From Vibrio artabrorum (GTDB taxonomy: Bacteria > Pseudomonadota > Gammaproteobacteria > Enterobacterales > Vibrionaceae): DNA of 64,000 nucleotides. Positions 27,362 to 37,056 of this stretch are shown here, piece after piece. The position numbers and the translations under genes were made by a program. The first letter of the stretch is position 1. The number at the start of each line of letters is the position of its first letter. The notes below the pieces were generated by a model that was not told the origin of the DNA, did no database searches, and worked only from the letters and a program-made list of their open reading frames with translations. The stretch spans positions 2,666,001-2,730,000 of the forward strand of contig NZ_AP025458.1 in assembly GCF_024347295.1 (NCBI RefSeq), written 5' to 3'.

Positions 27362-28270
27362 ATGTCAGAAACCCAAAAGCCAGTAATCATTGAGCATGCC
27401 AGTAATACACAGCACAAGCATGAAAAAAAACCTCATCTTGCTGACAGCGCAAGTAGAATGTTGCACATCGCACAAAGCTTCGGTTTAGATGCCTTAATTA
27501 CTCCTAATGCAAAAGCTAATGATAAAGGTGAGATCACTCTTATCGAGCGGGCGCTATTGCGAGAGAAAAAACGCAAAGAGCTCCGCCAAAAGAACCTCGA
27601 ACAGATTCTAAAACTGGCGCACTCTTCCTGTAAGGATGAAGCCGCCGGAGAACCCGATCAGGATTGGCTGTACCGCTTCTTCGATATGGCACAAGAGATT
27701 CATAATACGTCTATGCAAAGGCTTTGGGGGCAAGTATTAAAAAGAGAGGTAACTAACCCAGGCTCGACGTCAATGAAAGCACTGAAGCTCTTACAAGACA
27801 TGACACCAAAAGAAGCGCTGACCCTACAAAGAGCAGCATCGCTTGGCTGTTGTTTTGGGGGGGATAACAGCAGAAAATTATTACTCGGTTTTAAATCTCA
27901 TACTGGGATATTCGGATTTGGTAAAAGAGACACAACCAATGCCATCAACCTTGGTGGGCACAACCTTCCCTACTCTAGCTTACTCCACTTGATAGAGCTT
28001 GGGATTATTCTGGGCACAGAATTAGAATCCGGAGAGATTGATTTCGATCCAGCCCTACACCTAACCTATCAGGGTAAGAGCATGTCACTGGCACCGTTAT
28101 CAAAAGGGGTGAAGCTGATTTACTATCGATTCAGTCCAACAGGCAATGAGCTTTGCTCCTTGCTTGGCAACAAGCCAAACACGCAATATTACGACCAACT
28201 GATTGCGCTCTTAAGCCAAAAATTCACGATTCAGACCGAAGTGAAAAGCAGTGTGAATTACACCGTCTAA
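27362..28270 (+). CDS. TIGR03899 family protein
   Basis: The 302-residue protein is soluble, begins with a polar His/Lys-rich tail (about 1-25) and then LADSASRMLHIAQSFGLDALI. A helical middle segment (about 60-165) with DWLYRFFDMAQEIHNTSMQRLWGQVLKREV recalls the DUF2806 kind of fold; a C-terminal part resembles a small winged-helix or beta region. I recognise it as TIGR03899, conserved in vibrios and related marine bacteria. No function is known. It stands alone between the zinc and cys clusters. Confidence 0.75.
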   Translation: MSETQKPVIIEHASNTQHKHEKKPHLADSASRMLHIAQSFGLDALITPNAKANDKGEITLIERALLREKKRKELRQKNLEQILKLAHSSCKDEAAGEPDQDWLYRFFDMAQEIHNTSMQRLWGQVLKREVTNPGSTSMKALKLLQDMTPKEALTLQRAASLGCCFGGDNSRKLLLGFKSHTGIFGFGKRDTTNAINLGGHNLPYSSLLHLIELGIILGTELESGEIDFDPALHLTYQGKSMSLAPLSKGVKLIYYRFSPTGNELCSLLGNKPNTQYYDQLIALLSQKFTIQTEVKSSVNYTV

Positions 28271-28366
28271 ACAATCGACAGTGCAATAAATAGACGGTGT
28301 AAAAAGCGAAGAGTATTGATAGGAATCAAGAGGTCTAGAAGATAGGTTTCTTGTCTCGGTAAACTA

Positions 28367-28417
28367 AGGCTGTACGACTTATCGTTATGGATAAGTCGAT
28401 AAGTAAGTAAACAGCCT
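28367..28417. other. Nested hairpin between TIGR03899 gene and cysC
   Basis: AGGCTGT (28367-28373) pairs with ACAGCCT (28411-28417), enclosing a second perfect stem CGACTTATC-gttatg-GATAAGTCG (28375-28398). Neither strand has a proper T-run after it. It lies between the convergent ends of the two genes and may protect 3' ends or act as a Rho-linked terminator. Confidence 0.55.
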
Positions 28418-28434
28418 CAGTCATACCAACGATC

Positions 28435-29055
28435 TCAATTGGCTAAAATATTTCGCTTCTCCAACGCGTCAATACACAGTTCGACCAATTCATCGAGTGT
28501 CTTCTCTCCTGCAGGCAAATCAATCTCAGGGCTCTGAGGCGCTTCGTAAGCCGAACTAATACCAGTGAAGTTCGGGATTTCTCCAGCACGTGCTTTCTTA
28601 TACAGACCTTTCGGGTCACGCTGCTCGCACACTTCCAGTGGTGTATTGACAAACACCTCAAGAAATTCTCCTTGCGGCAGTAAGTCTCGTACCAACTGTC
28701 TTTCCGCTTGATGCGGAGAAATAAAAGCAGACAACACGATCAGGCCTGCATCTGCCATCAATTTAGCCAACTCACCAATTCGGCGAATATTCTCGCGGCG
28801 ATCTTGCTCAGAGAAACCCAAATCGCTGCATAATCCATGACGGACATTATCGCCATCCAACAAGTAAGTATGGTAACCAAGTTGTGCCAAGCGATTCTCT
28901 AATGCTCCAGCAATGGTCGATTTCCCAGAACCGGATAACCCCGTGAACCAAAGCACCGCTGGTTTTTGTGATTTCAGTTCTGAACGGAATGTTTTATCAA
29001 TCGAGTGTTGATGCCACACAACATTCTCATCTTTGGGTTTGAGTACTGCGGTCAT
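28435..29055 (-). CDS. cysC: Adenylyl-sulfate kinase CysC
   Basis: CysC phosphorylates APS to PAPS in assimilatory sulfate reduction. The 206-residue protein has the P-loop GLSGSGKST (39-47), the [25 protein letters not shown] substrate region and [13 protein letters not shown] with the phosphate-accepting serine. Length matches E. coli CysC (201). It is the last gene of the cysDN-permease-cysC cluster. Confidence 0.97.
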   Translation of the reverse strand: MTAVLKPKDENVVWHQHSIDKTFRSELKSQKPAVLWFTGLSGSGKSTIAGALENRLAQLGYHTYLLDGDNVRHGLCSDLGFSEQDRRENIRRIGELAKLMADAGLIVLSAFISPHQAERQLVRDLLPQGEFLEVFVNTPLEVCEQRDPKGLYKKARAGEIPNFTGISSAYEAPQSPEIDLPAGEKTLDELVELCIDALEKRNILAN

Positions 29056-29079
29056 AATTAGTCCTTTAAATAAACAGCA

Positions 29080-30804
29080 TTAAAATGGGAAAAAATAAGG
29101 AATTAGCGTCAATACCAAACCCGAATAAACAATCGAGATTGGAATGCCGATACGTAGATAATCCGTTAAATGGTAATTACCCACACTGTAAACCAATAAA
29201 TTGGTTTGATAGCCGTATGGCGAAATAAAACTGGCACTGGCCCCAAACAGTACTGCCATAATGAACGGCATTGGGTCGACGCCATAGCCCACCGCCATAC
29301 TGTAGCCAATCGGAAAGGAAAGCGCTGCCGCTGCATTATTGGTCACCAGTTCGGTCAAAACCAGAGTCATGAAGTAGGTCGCGACTAACGCGCCAAACAC
29401 GCCCCAACCATTAAAAGCCTCCATAAACATCTGCCCCATACGCTCAGATAATCCCGATGAAATCATCAACTGAGCAATAGACAGAGCAGAGCCCACGATC
29501 ACCACAATATCAACAGGAAAACGGCGGCGCAGCTCACTCAGTTGGACGACACCAAATACCACCAGCAGTAATATAAATCCCGCTAGCCCTTTTATAATCG
29601 GGACCACATCAGCGAGCGATAATCCAATAACACTGGCAAAGCCAAGCAGAACTAACGTTGATTTATCGACATCAAGTTTGGCACTTGAGTCCAAATCATT
29701 CATCAATACAAACTCTTTATTATGTTGCTGGCGCTGTTCTTCAAAGCGTTTGCCGGGAACTAAAATTAGGGTATCACCAGCGGTTAATGTGATATTCCCT
29801 AGCCCACCTTCAAGACGTTCATGGCCACGACGAATAGCCACCACAACCGCATCGAAACGGTCTCTAAACTGGCTGGTTTTTAGGGTTTTGTTACAGAAGC
29901 TTGCTGACGAGCTCACCACCACTTCAACAAAGCTCTGGCCGTTCAGATGGTGCTGACCAAACAGAGTCAGTCCTTGGATTTCTTGCAGTGTCGCCACACT
30001 CTCGACATCGCCACAAAACAGCAATCGGTCACGAGCTTGAAGTATGAAGTCAGGGTCAATCGACGCGGTGGTTTTACCGTCTCGAATCACTTCCGCTAAG
30101 AACAGTTTTCTCAATGCTCTGAGGTTATTCTCGCTAACACTACGGCCAACTAGCGGTGAGCCGGGCTCAACTCTTGCTTCTAAGAAGTAAGGCAGATCGT
30201 CTTGCGATCCATCATCGTAGCTGGGTAAGAAGTAACTCAAAGGAATGAGGATCAACACACCACCGACCAAGACGGCTAAACCGATCAAAGTAGGCGCAAA
30301 GAAATTAAGGCTGGGAAGCCCTGCATCTTCAACAAAACTATTGATGATCAAGTTGGTAGAAGTACCGATCAATGTCAGGGTGCCACCTAAAATGGCAGCG
30401 TAAGACAAAGGGATAAGCAGTTTAGAGGGCGCATGTTGTTGATTACGTTTGATCGCTCCGATCAAAGAGACCACCACCGCCGTGTTATTGGTAAAAGAAG
30501 ACAATAGCGCTGTGGAAATACCCAACTTAGCCACTACAGTACCGAGTCGACCTTCTGATATATTACGGCTAACCCAGCTGATTAAGCGAGTTTTCTCCAA
30601 CGCACTTGATGCGAGGATCAGAAGAATTAAAGTCAGTAACGAGGAGTTAGTGAAGTTATTGGCTAGGCTCGACAAATCGATCATACCAGCCATAAAAGCA
30701 ATAAACGCCGCGCCAGCGAAGATAAAGCTTGGCTTAATACGGGTAACGAGCAGGCAAGTAATGATGCCGAGCAAAATCGCCAATACAAATCCTTGTTGCC
30801 ACAT
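29080..30804 (-). CDS. SLC13-family permease with TrkA-C domains, probable sulfate transporter
   Basis: The 574-residue membrane protein has about ten to twelve hydrophobic segments split by a soluble middle part of about 200 residues that contains two TrkA-C-like domains (LEARVEPGSPLVGRSVSENN and FVEVVVSSSASFCNKTLKTSQ). Membrane motifs include SFTNNTAVVVSLIGA and LVTNNAAAALSFPIGYSMA, the paired TNN-type substrate loops of the DASS/SLC13 family. Insertion between cysN and cysC strongly suggests sulfate or another sulfur anion as substrate. The 25-base gap to cysC shows co-transcription. Confidence 0.85.
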   Translation of the reverse strand: MWQQGFVLAILLGIITCLLVTRIKPSFIFAGAAFIAFMAGMIDLSSLANNFTNSSLLTLILLILASSALEKTRLISWVSRNISEGRLGTVVAKLGISTALLSSFTNNTAVVVSLIGAIKRNQQHAPSKLLIPLSYAAILGGTLTLIGTSTNLIINSFVEDAGLPSLNFFAPTLIGLAVLVGGVLILIPLSYFLPSYDDGSQDDLPYFLEARVEPGSPLVGRSVSENNLRALRKLFLAEVIRDGKTTASIDPDFILQARDRLLFCGDVESVATLQEIQGLTLFGQHHLNGQSFVEVVVSSSASFCNKTLKTSQFRDRFDAVVVAIRRGHERLEGGLGNITLTAGDTLILVPGKRFEEQRQQHNKEFVLMNDLDSSAKLDVDKSTLVLLGFASVIGLSLADVVPIIKGLAGFILLLVVFGVVQLSELRRRFPVDIVVIVGSALSIAQLMISSGLSERMGQMFMEAFNGWGVFGALVATYFMTLVLTELVTNNAAAALSFPIGYSMAVGYGVDPMPFIMAVLFGASASFISPYGYQTNLLVYSVGNYHLTDYLRIGIPISIVYSGLVLTLIPYFFPF

Positions 30805-30819
30805 ATACCCGTCCTTTAT

Positions 30820-30842
30820 GGCGGAAACGATCGGTTTCCGCC
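30820..30842 (-). other. Intercistronic hairpin between cysN and the SLC13 permease gene
   Basis: GGCGGAAAC and GTTTCCGCC form a perfect nine-base stem with a five-base loop in the short spacer. No T-run follows in the direction of transcription. It may set relative mRNA stability of the enzyme and transporter parts. Confidence 0.6.
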
Positions 30843-30869
30843 TGATTCAATCAGCTGTTACTTGGTCGT

Positions 30870-32300
30870 TTATGACTTCAGTAATTGGCTTAGATCTTTG
30901 GCATCCCAATGAGGGAAATGTTTGCGAACCAATGCGTTGAACTCAAGTTCAAATGCAGAGAAGTTAGCGACTTGCTGTTCAACAGAGCCCAACCGGTCTC
31001 GAATTAAACCCGCACCAACCGTGACGTTGGTAAGACGGTCAATAATAATAAAACCACCGGTGTCAGCACTCTCACGGTATTTATCCAGCGCAACAGTCTC
31101 GTTCAACGACCACTCACACAAGCCAATACCATTCAGTGGCAACTCATCGCCAGCGTGAGTCGATAAGTTATTGATGTCATACTGATGACGAACCGCTTCA
31201 ACCTGACCGACAGTTTTCTTGCCTGCTATCTTGATGTCGTAAGCTTTGCCCGGTTGCAATGGTTGTTCTGTCATCCACACGGTGTCGGCCAATACATGGT
31301 TAGTGGATTCAATCTGCGCGTTTTCCAGCACAATCAAATCACCACGGCTGATATCGATCTCATCTTCAAGGGTCAGTGTTACTGCCAAGCCCGCTTGTGC
31401 AGAGTCCAAGTCACCATCAAAAGTCACAATGCGTGCAATTTTCGAGGTTTTACCCGACGGCAGCGCCTTGATCTCATCACCGACACTGACACGGCCAGAA
31501 GCAACCGTGCCTGCAAAACCACGGAAGTCTAAGTTGGGACGGTTTACATACTGCACTGGGAATCGGAATTCACCCGCAGAGCGTTTTTGGTCGATGTCGA
31601 CGTTCTCTAACACTTCGAGTAGAGATGGGCCTTCGAACCATGCAAGCTCTTTACTTGGCGCTGCAACATTAATACCTTCAAGTGCCGATACGGGCAGAAC
31701 CTGAATATTGGTTTCGCCTTCTAGGTTTTCTGCAAACGCTAGGTATTGATCGCGAATTTCTTCAAAACGATCTTGCGAGTACTCCACAAGATCCATCTTG
31801 TTTACAGCGACGATGAAATGCTTTAAACCAAGCAGGTTAGAAATAAACGAGTGACGACGGGTTTGATCCAGAACGCCCTTACGCGCATCAATCAAGATCA
31901 CGGCGAGATCACACGTTGAAGCACCGGTTGCCATATTGCGCGTGTACTGCTCATGCCCTGGAGTATCAGCAATAATGAATTTACGCTTTTGAGTCGAGAA
32001 GTAGCGGTAAGCCACATCGATGGTGATCCCTTGCTCACGCTCAGCCTGTAAGCCATCAACAAGCAGTGCCAAATCAGGTTTCTCACCTGTGGTACCCACT
32101 CGTTGGCTATCCGAGTGAACCGCCGCTAGCTGATCTTCATAAATCTGTTTTGTATCATGGAGTAAGCGACCGATTAACGTACTTTTACCGTCATCTACCG
32201 AGCCACATGTTAAAAATCTAAGCATAGATTTATGCTGATGCTGACTTAGATAACCTTCAATCCCGAGTTCAGCCAATTCGGCTTCTACTGCACTATTCAT
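30870..32300 (-). CDS. cysN: Sulfate adenylyltransferase subunit 1 CysN (GTPase)
   Basis: CysN is the GTP-hydrolysing subunit that drives APS formation by CysD. The 476-residue protein has P-loop GSVDDGKS (33-40), G3 [13 protein letters not shown]4 NKMDLV and the EF-Tu-like beta-barrel domains after about residue 235. It is not fused to CysC, which is separate downstream. It lies 18 bases after cysD. Confidence 0.97.
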   Translation of the reverse strand: MNSAVEAELAELGIEGYLSQHQHKSMLRFLTCGSVDDGKSTLIGRLLHDTKQIYEDQLAAVHSDSQRVGTTGEKPDLALLVDGLQAEREQGITIDVAYRYFSTQKRKFIIADTPGHEQYTRNMATGASTCDLAVILIDARKGVLDQTRRHSFISNLLGLKHFIVAVNKMDLVEYSQDRFEEIRDQYLAFAENLEGETNIQVLPVSALEGINVAAPSKELAWFEGPSLLEVLENVDIDQKRSAGEFRFPVQYVNRPNLDFRGFAGTVASGRVSVGDEIKALPSGKTSKIARIVTFDGDLDSAQAGLAVTLTLEDEIDISRGDLIVLENAQIESTNHVLADTVWMTEQPLQPGKAYDIKIAGKKTVGQVEAVRHQYDINNLSTHAGDELPLNGIGLCEWSLNETVALDKYRESADTGGFIIIDRLTNVTVGAGLIRDRLGSVEQQVANFSAFELEFNALVRKHFPHWDAKDLSQLLKS

Positions 32301-32318
32301 TTTTCTTTCCTTAGATTC

Positions 32319-33227
32319 TTAGAAATAACCTTGGCGTTTTTTCAGCTCCATAGAGCCCGACTGATCATGGTCAATCGCTCGGCCTTGACGCTCACTAGAC
32401 GTCGCCACCAGCATCTCTTCAATAATGCCAGTTAGCGTATTCGCCTCAGATTCAACCGCTCCGGTTAGTGGGTAACAACCTAAAGTACGAAAACGAACGC
32501 TTTTCTCTTCAATCACTTCACCTTCTTGCAGCTCCATGCGGTCATCATCCACCATAATCAGCATGCCATCACGCTCAACCACAGGACGTTTGTCTGAAAG
32601 GTAAAGTGGTACAATATCGATGCTCTCTAGGTAGATGTATTGCCAGATATCGAGTTCAGTCCAGTTAGATAGTGGGAATACTCGAATACTTTCGCCCTTA
32701 TTCACCTGACCGTTGTAGGTATGCCAAAGCTCTGGGCGCTGGTTTTTTGGATCCCATGTGTGGTTCTTATCACGGAAAGAGTAAACACGCTCTTTCGCTC
32801 GAGATTTCTCCTCATCACGACGCGCACCACCAAAAGCGGCATCGAACCCATACTTGTTTAACGCTTGTTTAAGACCTTGAGTTTTCATGATGTCGGTATG
32901 CTTAGAAGAACCGTGTACAAATGGGCTACACCCCATTGCCAGACCTTCAGGGTTCTTATGGACCAAAAGCTCAAAACCGTACTTTTCTGCTGTGCGGTCA
33001 CGAAATTCAATCATCTCGCGGAATTTCCAATCCGTATCAACGTGTAATAGTGGGAATGGAATCTTACCTGGGTAAAACGCTTTGCGAGCTAAATGAAGCA
33101 TCACAGAAGAATCTTTACCGATGGAGTACATCATCACGGGGTTATCAAACTCAGCCGCGACTTCACGGATAATATGAATACTTTCCGCTTCGAGCTGTTT
33201 TAGGTGGGTTAAACGTTCTTGGTCCAT
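32319..33227 (-). CDS. cysD: Sulfate adenylyltransferase subunit 2 CysD
   Basis: CysD catalyses ATP + sulfate to APS with CysN. The 302-residue protein has the PP-loop [17 protein letters not shown], the [22 protein letters not shown] block and the C-terminal [10 protein letters not shown] end typical of the family. It is the first gene of the cluster and has a leader of about 170 bases with several small hairpins. CysB control is expected but only inferred. Confidence 0.97.
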   Translation of the reverse strand: MDQERLTHLKQLEAESIHIIREVAAEFDNPVMMYSIGKDSSVMLHLARKAFYPGKIPFPLLHVDTDWKFREMIEFRDRTAEKYGFELLVHKNPEGLAMGCSPFVHGSSKHTDIMKTQGLKQALNKYGFDAAFGGARRDEEKSRAKERVYSFRDKNHTWDPKNQRPELWHTYNGQVNKGESIRVFPLSNWTELDIWQYIYLESIDIVPLYLSDKRPVVERDGMLIMVDDDRMELQEGEVIEEKSVRFRTLGCYPLTGAVESEANTLTGIIEEMLVATSSERQGRAIDHDQSGSMELKKRQGYF

Positions 33228-33430
33228 TTCAGTGCTTCCTTTGAGGCTCGCGTTACGAGCAATTCATTACTTGGTCTTGCCAAGTAAGGGATTTAACTCA
33301 TCCATTTGAGTGAATGGGAGTATTGGCACTAGAAGAAAACAGAAGCTGCGTGTTGAGCGATCCTTGCTATTCATCTGCCTGATACGTCCTTGATATAGGC
33401 ATTATGACGAGCTCTTCATATTACTGGAAA
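33228..33430 (-). promoter_or_regulatory. cysD promoter and structured leader
   Basis: A possible sigma-70 promoter on the minus strand is TTTCCA (33425-33430) and CATAAT (33401-33406) with an 18-base spacer, preceded by an AT-rich tract of the kind bound by CysB. The leader carries the perfect hairpin TTACTTGG-tcttg-CCAAGTAA (33267-33287), a smaller ACTCA/TGAGT stem and CTCG-cgtta-CGAG. No known riboswitch is recognised. Confidence 0.45.
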
Positions 33431-33627
33431 TTCTAAAATTTCATTTTTTATTCGAAAAGCTGATAAGGGATTAAATTTATAGGCAAGCGGATGAAATGAA
33501 TAGGCTCATCTATCAATGCTATTGCTGCATTGGTTAATCAGCTTTGGGAGGCGCCTTGCAGAACACCATAAAGTAATCGATCCAAGTCACGATTTAACAT
33601 TCGATGTCATCATTGTTTCATTGTATT

Positions 33628-33656
33628 TTGTTACATTACGCAACGAATTTTATACT
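33628..33656 (+). promoter_or_regulatory. Sigma-70 promoter of cpdB
   Basis: TTGTTA (33628-33633) and TATACT (33651-33656) are separated by 17 bases, and the start codon follows 20 bases after the -10. The 33431-33627 stretch upstream holds no gene that I can see; it is the shared control region with cysD. Confidence 0.65.
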
Positions 33657-33676
33657 ACCCACTTTGGAGCTACAAA

Positions 33677-35653
33677 ATGAACGTTGCAATGAAACCTTTA
33701 TCATTGGCTGTACTTGCAGGCCTTGGTTTGATGCTAGCTGGTTGTACAACAACACCTGATACTGATGAAGTGATTAAGCTACGTGTCGTAGAAACGACGG
33801 ACATCCATGCCAATCTAATGGATTACGACTACTACAAGGACAAGCCATCGAAAAAAATCGGCTTAGCACGTACTGCGACTCTAGTAAAAGAAGCTCAAAG
33901 TGAAGTAACCAACAGCGTATTAGTCGATAACGGTGATTTACTGCAAGGTAGCCCTATGGGTGACTATATGGCAGACAAAGGCATCAAAGCGGGCGAAGTT
34001 CACCCTGCATACAAAGCAATGAATCAGCTCAGCTACGATGCTGCAAACCTAGGCAACCACGAATTCAACTACGGTCTTGATTTCCTTGAAGAGTCGATCA
34101 ACGACGCTGATTTCCCATACATCAATGCCAACGTTTATGATGCAGAAACCAAAGAACACTACTTCACGCCTTACATTATCAAAACACACACATTCACGGA
34201 TACAGCTGGTGTCGAGCATCAAGTAAAAGTCGGCTACATCGGCTTTGTACCACCACAAATCATGACGTGGGATAAGAAAAACCTTGAAGGCAAAGTCATC
34301 GCTCGTGACATCATTGAGACAGCTAACGAATTAGTACCTCAAATGAAAGCAGAAGGCGCCGAAGTTATCGTTGCGATCCCTCACTCAGGCGTATCAACGG
34401 ACCCATATAAAAATGGCGAAGAGAACTCAACTTTCTACCTATCTGAAGTCGATGGCATCGATGCAATCGCATTCGGTCACTCTCACGCCGTATTCCCAGG
34501 TAAAGGTTTTGATGACATTCAAGGGATCGACAACAAAACGGGCACCATGAACGGCGTTGCGGCAGTAATGCCTGGACGTTGGGGCAGCCACGTTGGGGTT
34601 ATGGATCTAACACTTGCACAAAAAGACGGCAAGTGGGAAGTGGTTAAAGGCCAATCAGAAGCACGCCCTATTTACGACAAGATCGAGCAAAAATCGCTTG
34701 CTGCCGCTGATAAAGGCATTGTCACGGCACTAGAAAAAGACCATGCAGGTACTCGTAAGTTTGTTAACCAACCCATTGGTAAAGCAGATGACGTGATGTA
34801 CAGCTTCCTATCTCTAGTACAAGACGATCCAACCGTACAGATTGTTAACCTGGCACAGAAAGATTACGTTGAACAGTTCATCCAAGGTGACCCAGACCTA
34901 GACGGTACACCTGTCCTTTCCGCGGCGGCACCATTCAAAGCGGGCGGCCGTAAGAATGACCCAGCAAACTTCACTGAAGTTGAATCTGGTCAACTGACAT
35001 TCCGTAACGCGGCTGATCTGTACCTTTACCCGAACACGCTCGTTGCGATGAAGGTAACAGGTCACGAAGTCAAAGAGTGGCTTGAGTGCTCAGCGGGTCA
35101 ATTCAACCAGATTGACGTGAACTCCACAGCACCACAACATCTGATCGAGTGGGACAACTTCCGTACTTACAACTTTGATGTTATCGACGGTGTGGATTAC
35201 CAAATCGACGTCACTCAACCTGCGAAATACGATGCAAACTGTAAAGTGGTTAACCCTAATTCACAGCGTATTGTTGACCTAACTTACCAAGGTAAGCCAA
35301 TCGACATGAAGCAAGACTTCCTGATCGCAACCAACAACTACCGTGCATACAGCGCTAAATTCCCAGGTACAGGTGAAGACTTCATTGCATTTGATGCACC
35401 AGATGAAAACCGTACTGTACTGGCTAACTACATCTCTCGCGTAAGCAAAGAGCAAGGTCAAGTTAGCCCAACGGCTGATAACAACTGGTCATTCGCACCA
35501 ATCAAAACGGATAACAAGCTGGATATCCGCTTTGAAACATCACCAAGTGAGAAAGCCGCTCAATTCATCAAAGATAAAGGTCAATACCCGATGAAACGTG
35601 TTGCGACTGACGATGTTGGCTTCGCTGTTTACCAAATCGACCTCACTAAATAG
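33677..35653 (+). CDS. cpdB: 2',3'-cyclic-nucleotide 2'-phosphodiesterase/3'-nucleotidase CpdB, lipoprotein form
   Basis: CpdB hydrolyses 2',3'-cyclic nucleotides and 3'-nucleotides in the periplasm, allowing use of RNA breakdown products. The 658-residue protein has the metallophosphoesterase motifs [30 protein letters not shown] and [10 protein letters not shown], then the C-terminal 5'-nucleotidase domain with [15 protein letters not shown]. The N-terminus [19 protein letters not shown] has a lipobox, with Cys23 as lipidation site, whereas E. coli CpdB has a cleaved soluble signal. GGAG lies seven bases before the ATG. Confidence 0.94.
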   Translation: MNVAMKPLSLAVLAGLGLMLAGCTTTPDTDEVIKLRVVETTDIHANLMDYDYYKDKPSKKIGLARTATLVKEAQSEVTNSVLVDNGDLLQGSPMGDYMADKGIKAGEVHPAYKAMNQLSYDAANLGNHEFNYGLDFLEESINDADFPYINANVYDAETKEHYFTPYIIKTHTFTDTAGVEHQVKVGYIGFVPPQIMTWDKKNLEGKVIARDIIETANELVPQMKAEGAEVIVAIPHSGVSTDPYKNGEENSTFYLSEVDGIDAIAFGHSHAVFPGKGFDDIQGIDNKTGTMNGVAAVMPGRWGSHVGVMDLTLAQKDGKWEVVKGQSEARPIYDKIEQKSLAAADKGIVTALEKDHAGTRKFVNQPIGKADDVMYSFLSLVQDDPTVQIVNLAQKDYVEQFIQGDPDLDGTPVLSAAAPFKAGGRKNDPANFTEVESGQLTFRNAADLYLYPNTLVAMKVTGHEVKEWLECSAGQFNQIDVNSTAPQHLIEWDNFRTYNFDVIDGVDYQIDVTQPAKYDANCKVVNPNSQRIVDLTYQGKPIDMKQDFLIATNNYRAYSAKFPGTGEDFIAFDAPDENRTVLANYISRVSKEQGQVSPTADNNWSFAPIKTDNKLDIRFETSPSEKAAQFIKDKGQYPMKRVATDDVGFAVYQIDLTK

Positions 35654-35683
35654 ATGACTTAACTCATCAAGAGTTAACCTTCT

Positions 35684-35713
35684 AAAGGCTGAGTTTTACG
35701 ACTCAGCCTTTTC
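35684..35713 (+). terminator. Intrinsic terminator after cpdB
   Basis: AAAGGCTGAGT-tttacg-ACTCAGCCTTTTCTT is a strong hairpin with T-rich end. A smaller TTAACTC-atcaa-GAGTTAA hairpin precedes it at 35659-35677. Confidence 0.85.
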
Positions 35714-35979
35714 TTATTTAAACACCTAAATCAAAAATGCGGTTCAGCGTAAACGCTCATAAACTCCGACCGAGTCGCCCGCCCTAAATGGATCGATATT
35801 TTAGAAGCTGAAAAACAGTATAAATCTAATGGGAAGCCATCAGATCTTACTCGACATTCTGTAATCAATGACTTGATACCGACTACAATGTTACTGTCAG
35901 TGTTATTCCCATCAATATCATCGTAAACAATATTAGTTGACCGCTGTATTTCAGCACTAATTTGGGTTAGGTTATTTTC
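35714..35979. other. Gene-free spacer before the Crp-like regulator
   Basis: About 266 bases, with the cpdB terminator before it, separate cpdB from the next gene. No frame with a credible start and ribosome-binding site is seen; a minus-strand open frame of 90 codons needs a TTG start and overlaps the next gene. A promoter for the regulator should lie here, but no convincing -35/-10 pair was found. Confidence 0.4.
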
Positions 35980-36546
35980 ATGTACACCTCTTTTATCGAA
36001 CAACTACGAAGCTTTGACTTCTCTGAAAGTCAGATTGAATCTCTAGTCGCCATCGCCAAGCCTCTTGAGTTACCAACCAGACACATCCTGATCAACCAAG
36101 GTGAGATGGCGAACTCAATCTACTTTGTGCTTAAAGGCTTATGCCACGCTTGCTATCTAACAGACAACGGAAAGCAATACAGCAAAGAGTTCTATTGGGA
36201 ACAAGACTGGATCATTGGCTTTGAGAGTTTGATAAAAAACCAAGCCTCTCCTTATCTATTAGAAACGCTGACACCGATCACCTTGCTCGAGTTGCCAATG
36301 AACGCAGTAATTGAGTGGCGTGCATCAAATAATCCTCTGTATTTAAAGCTGTTAGAAACACAACTGATGCATAAGGAAAAAAAAGAACGTTTCATGCTGC
36401 TCTATACCCCAGAGCAACGCTATCAGCTGTTCTGCGAACATTTCCCCGATCTTGAACAGCGCTTGAACGACAATCAAATTGCCGCTTACCTAGGAATAAC
36501 CGCAATCAGCCTGAGCAGAATTAAAGGTCGAATTAACAATAGTTAA
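35980..36546 (+). CDS. Crp/Fnr-type transcriptional regulator
   Basis: The 188-residue protein has an N-terminal cyclic-nucleotide-binding-like jelly roll (about 10-125, with LINQGEMANSIYFVLKGLCHACYLTDNG) and a short C-terminal helix-turn-helix (about 160-185, DNQIAAYLGITAISLSRIKGRIN). It lacks the usual RxAL phosphate-binding cassette of CRP, so cAMP binding is doubtful. Proteins of this shape often control a neighbouring efflux or acetyltransferase gene; here ElaA and an EamA transporter follow. Target unknown. Confidence 0.82.
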   Translation: MYTSFIEQLRSFDFSESQIESLVAIAKPLELPTRHILINQGEMANSIYFVLKGLCHACYLTDNGKQYSKEFYWEQDWIIGFESLIKNQASPYLLETLTPITLLELPMNAVIEWRASNNPLYLKLLETQLMHKEKKERFMLLYTPEQRYQLFCEHFPDLEQRLNDNQIAAYLGITAISLSRIKGRINNS

Positions 36547-36603
36547 TGCCAACAATCATCGCGCATAGTACATTCAGAGCATCGATAACCTCTGGATGTA
36601 AAC

Positions 36604-37056
36604 ATGATCACTTGGCACTCAATTCCCTTTTCTGAACTCTCAACACAACAGCTTTATCAACTACTTAAATTAAGAGTCGATGTATTTGTGGTTGAGCAAA
36701 CTTGTCCTTATCCAGAACTCGACGGAAAAGATACACTCGCGGGTGTTGAGCACCTACTTGGCTATTCCGATGAAGAGTTGGTTGCGTGTGCTCGCTTATT
36801 ACCACCAGGCACCTCTTACAACAACACCAGCATCGGCCGAGTAGCCACTAAGCAATCAGCAAGAGGTAGTGGCTTAGGGCATCAATTGATAAAGCAAGCG
36901 TTAACACGCTGTGAGGCTCTTTGGCCTAATACGACCATTGATATTGGTGCACAGCAACACCTAGAAAACTTCTACGCAAGCCACGGATTCAAGACGATCT
37001 CGGACATGTACCTCGAAGACGATATTCCACACCTTGATATGAGATTAGAGAAGTAA
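36604..37056 (+). CDS. elaA: ElaA-type GNAT N-acetyltransferase
   Basis: The 150-residue protein matches the ElaA subfamily of GNAT acetyltransferases: LYQLLKLRVDVFVVEQTCPYPELDGKD at the start, CARLLPPG, the acetyl-CoA-binding RGSGLGHQLIKQAL loop and the end NFYASHGFKTISDMYLEDDIPH. The acceptor substrate is not known. Its stop codon overlaps the start of the EamA transporter gene by one base, so the two are probably translated together. Confidence 0.88.
   Translation: MITWHSIPFSELSTQQLYQLLKLRVDVFVVEQTCPYPELDGKDTLAGVEHLLGYSDEELVACARLLPPGTSYNNTSIGRVATKQSARGSGLGHQLIKQALTRCEALWPNTTIDIGAQQHLENFYASHGFKTISDMYLEDDIPHLDMRLEK

Noticed and set aside
30449..30940. 163-codon frame opposite the SLC13 permease and cysN
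   Set aside because: It spans two real genes on the other strand and the spacer between; composition fits an antisense shadow.
35714..35979. Integron attC-like site or cassette remnant
   Set aside because: Short GCGTAAACGCTC symmetry is present, but no full attC core sites or neighbouring cassettes are found.
35731..36003. Minus-strand open frame of 90 codons between cpdB and the Crp-like gene
   Set aside because: It needs a TTG start, has no ribosome-binding site, overlaps the start of the regulator gene and resembles no family I know.
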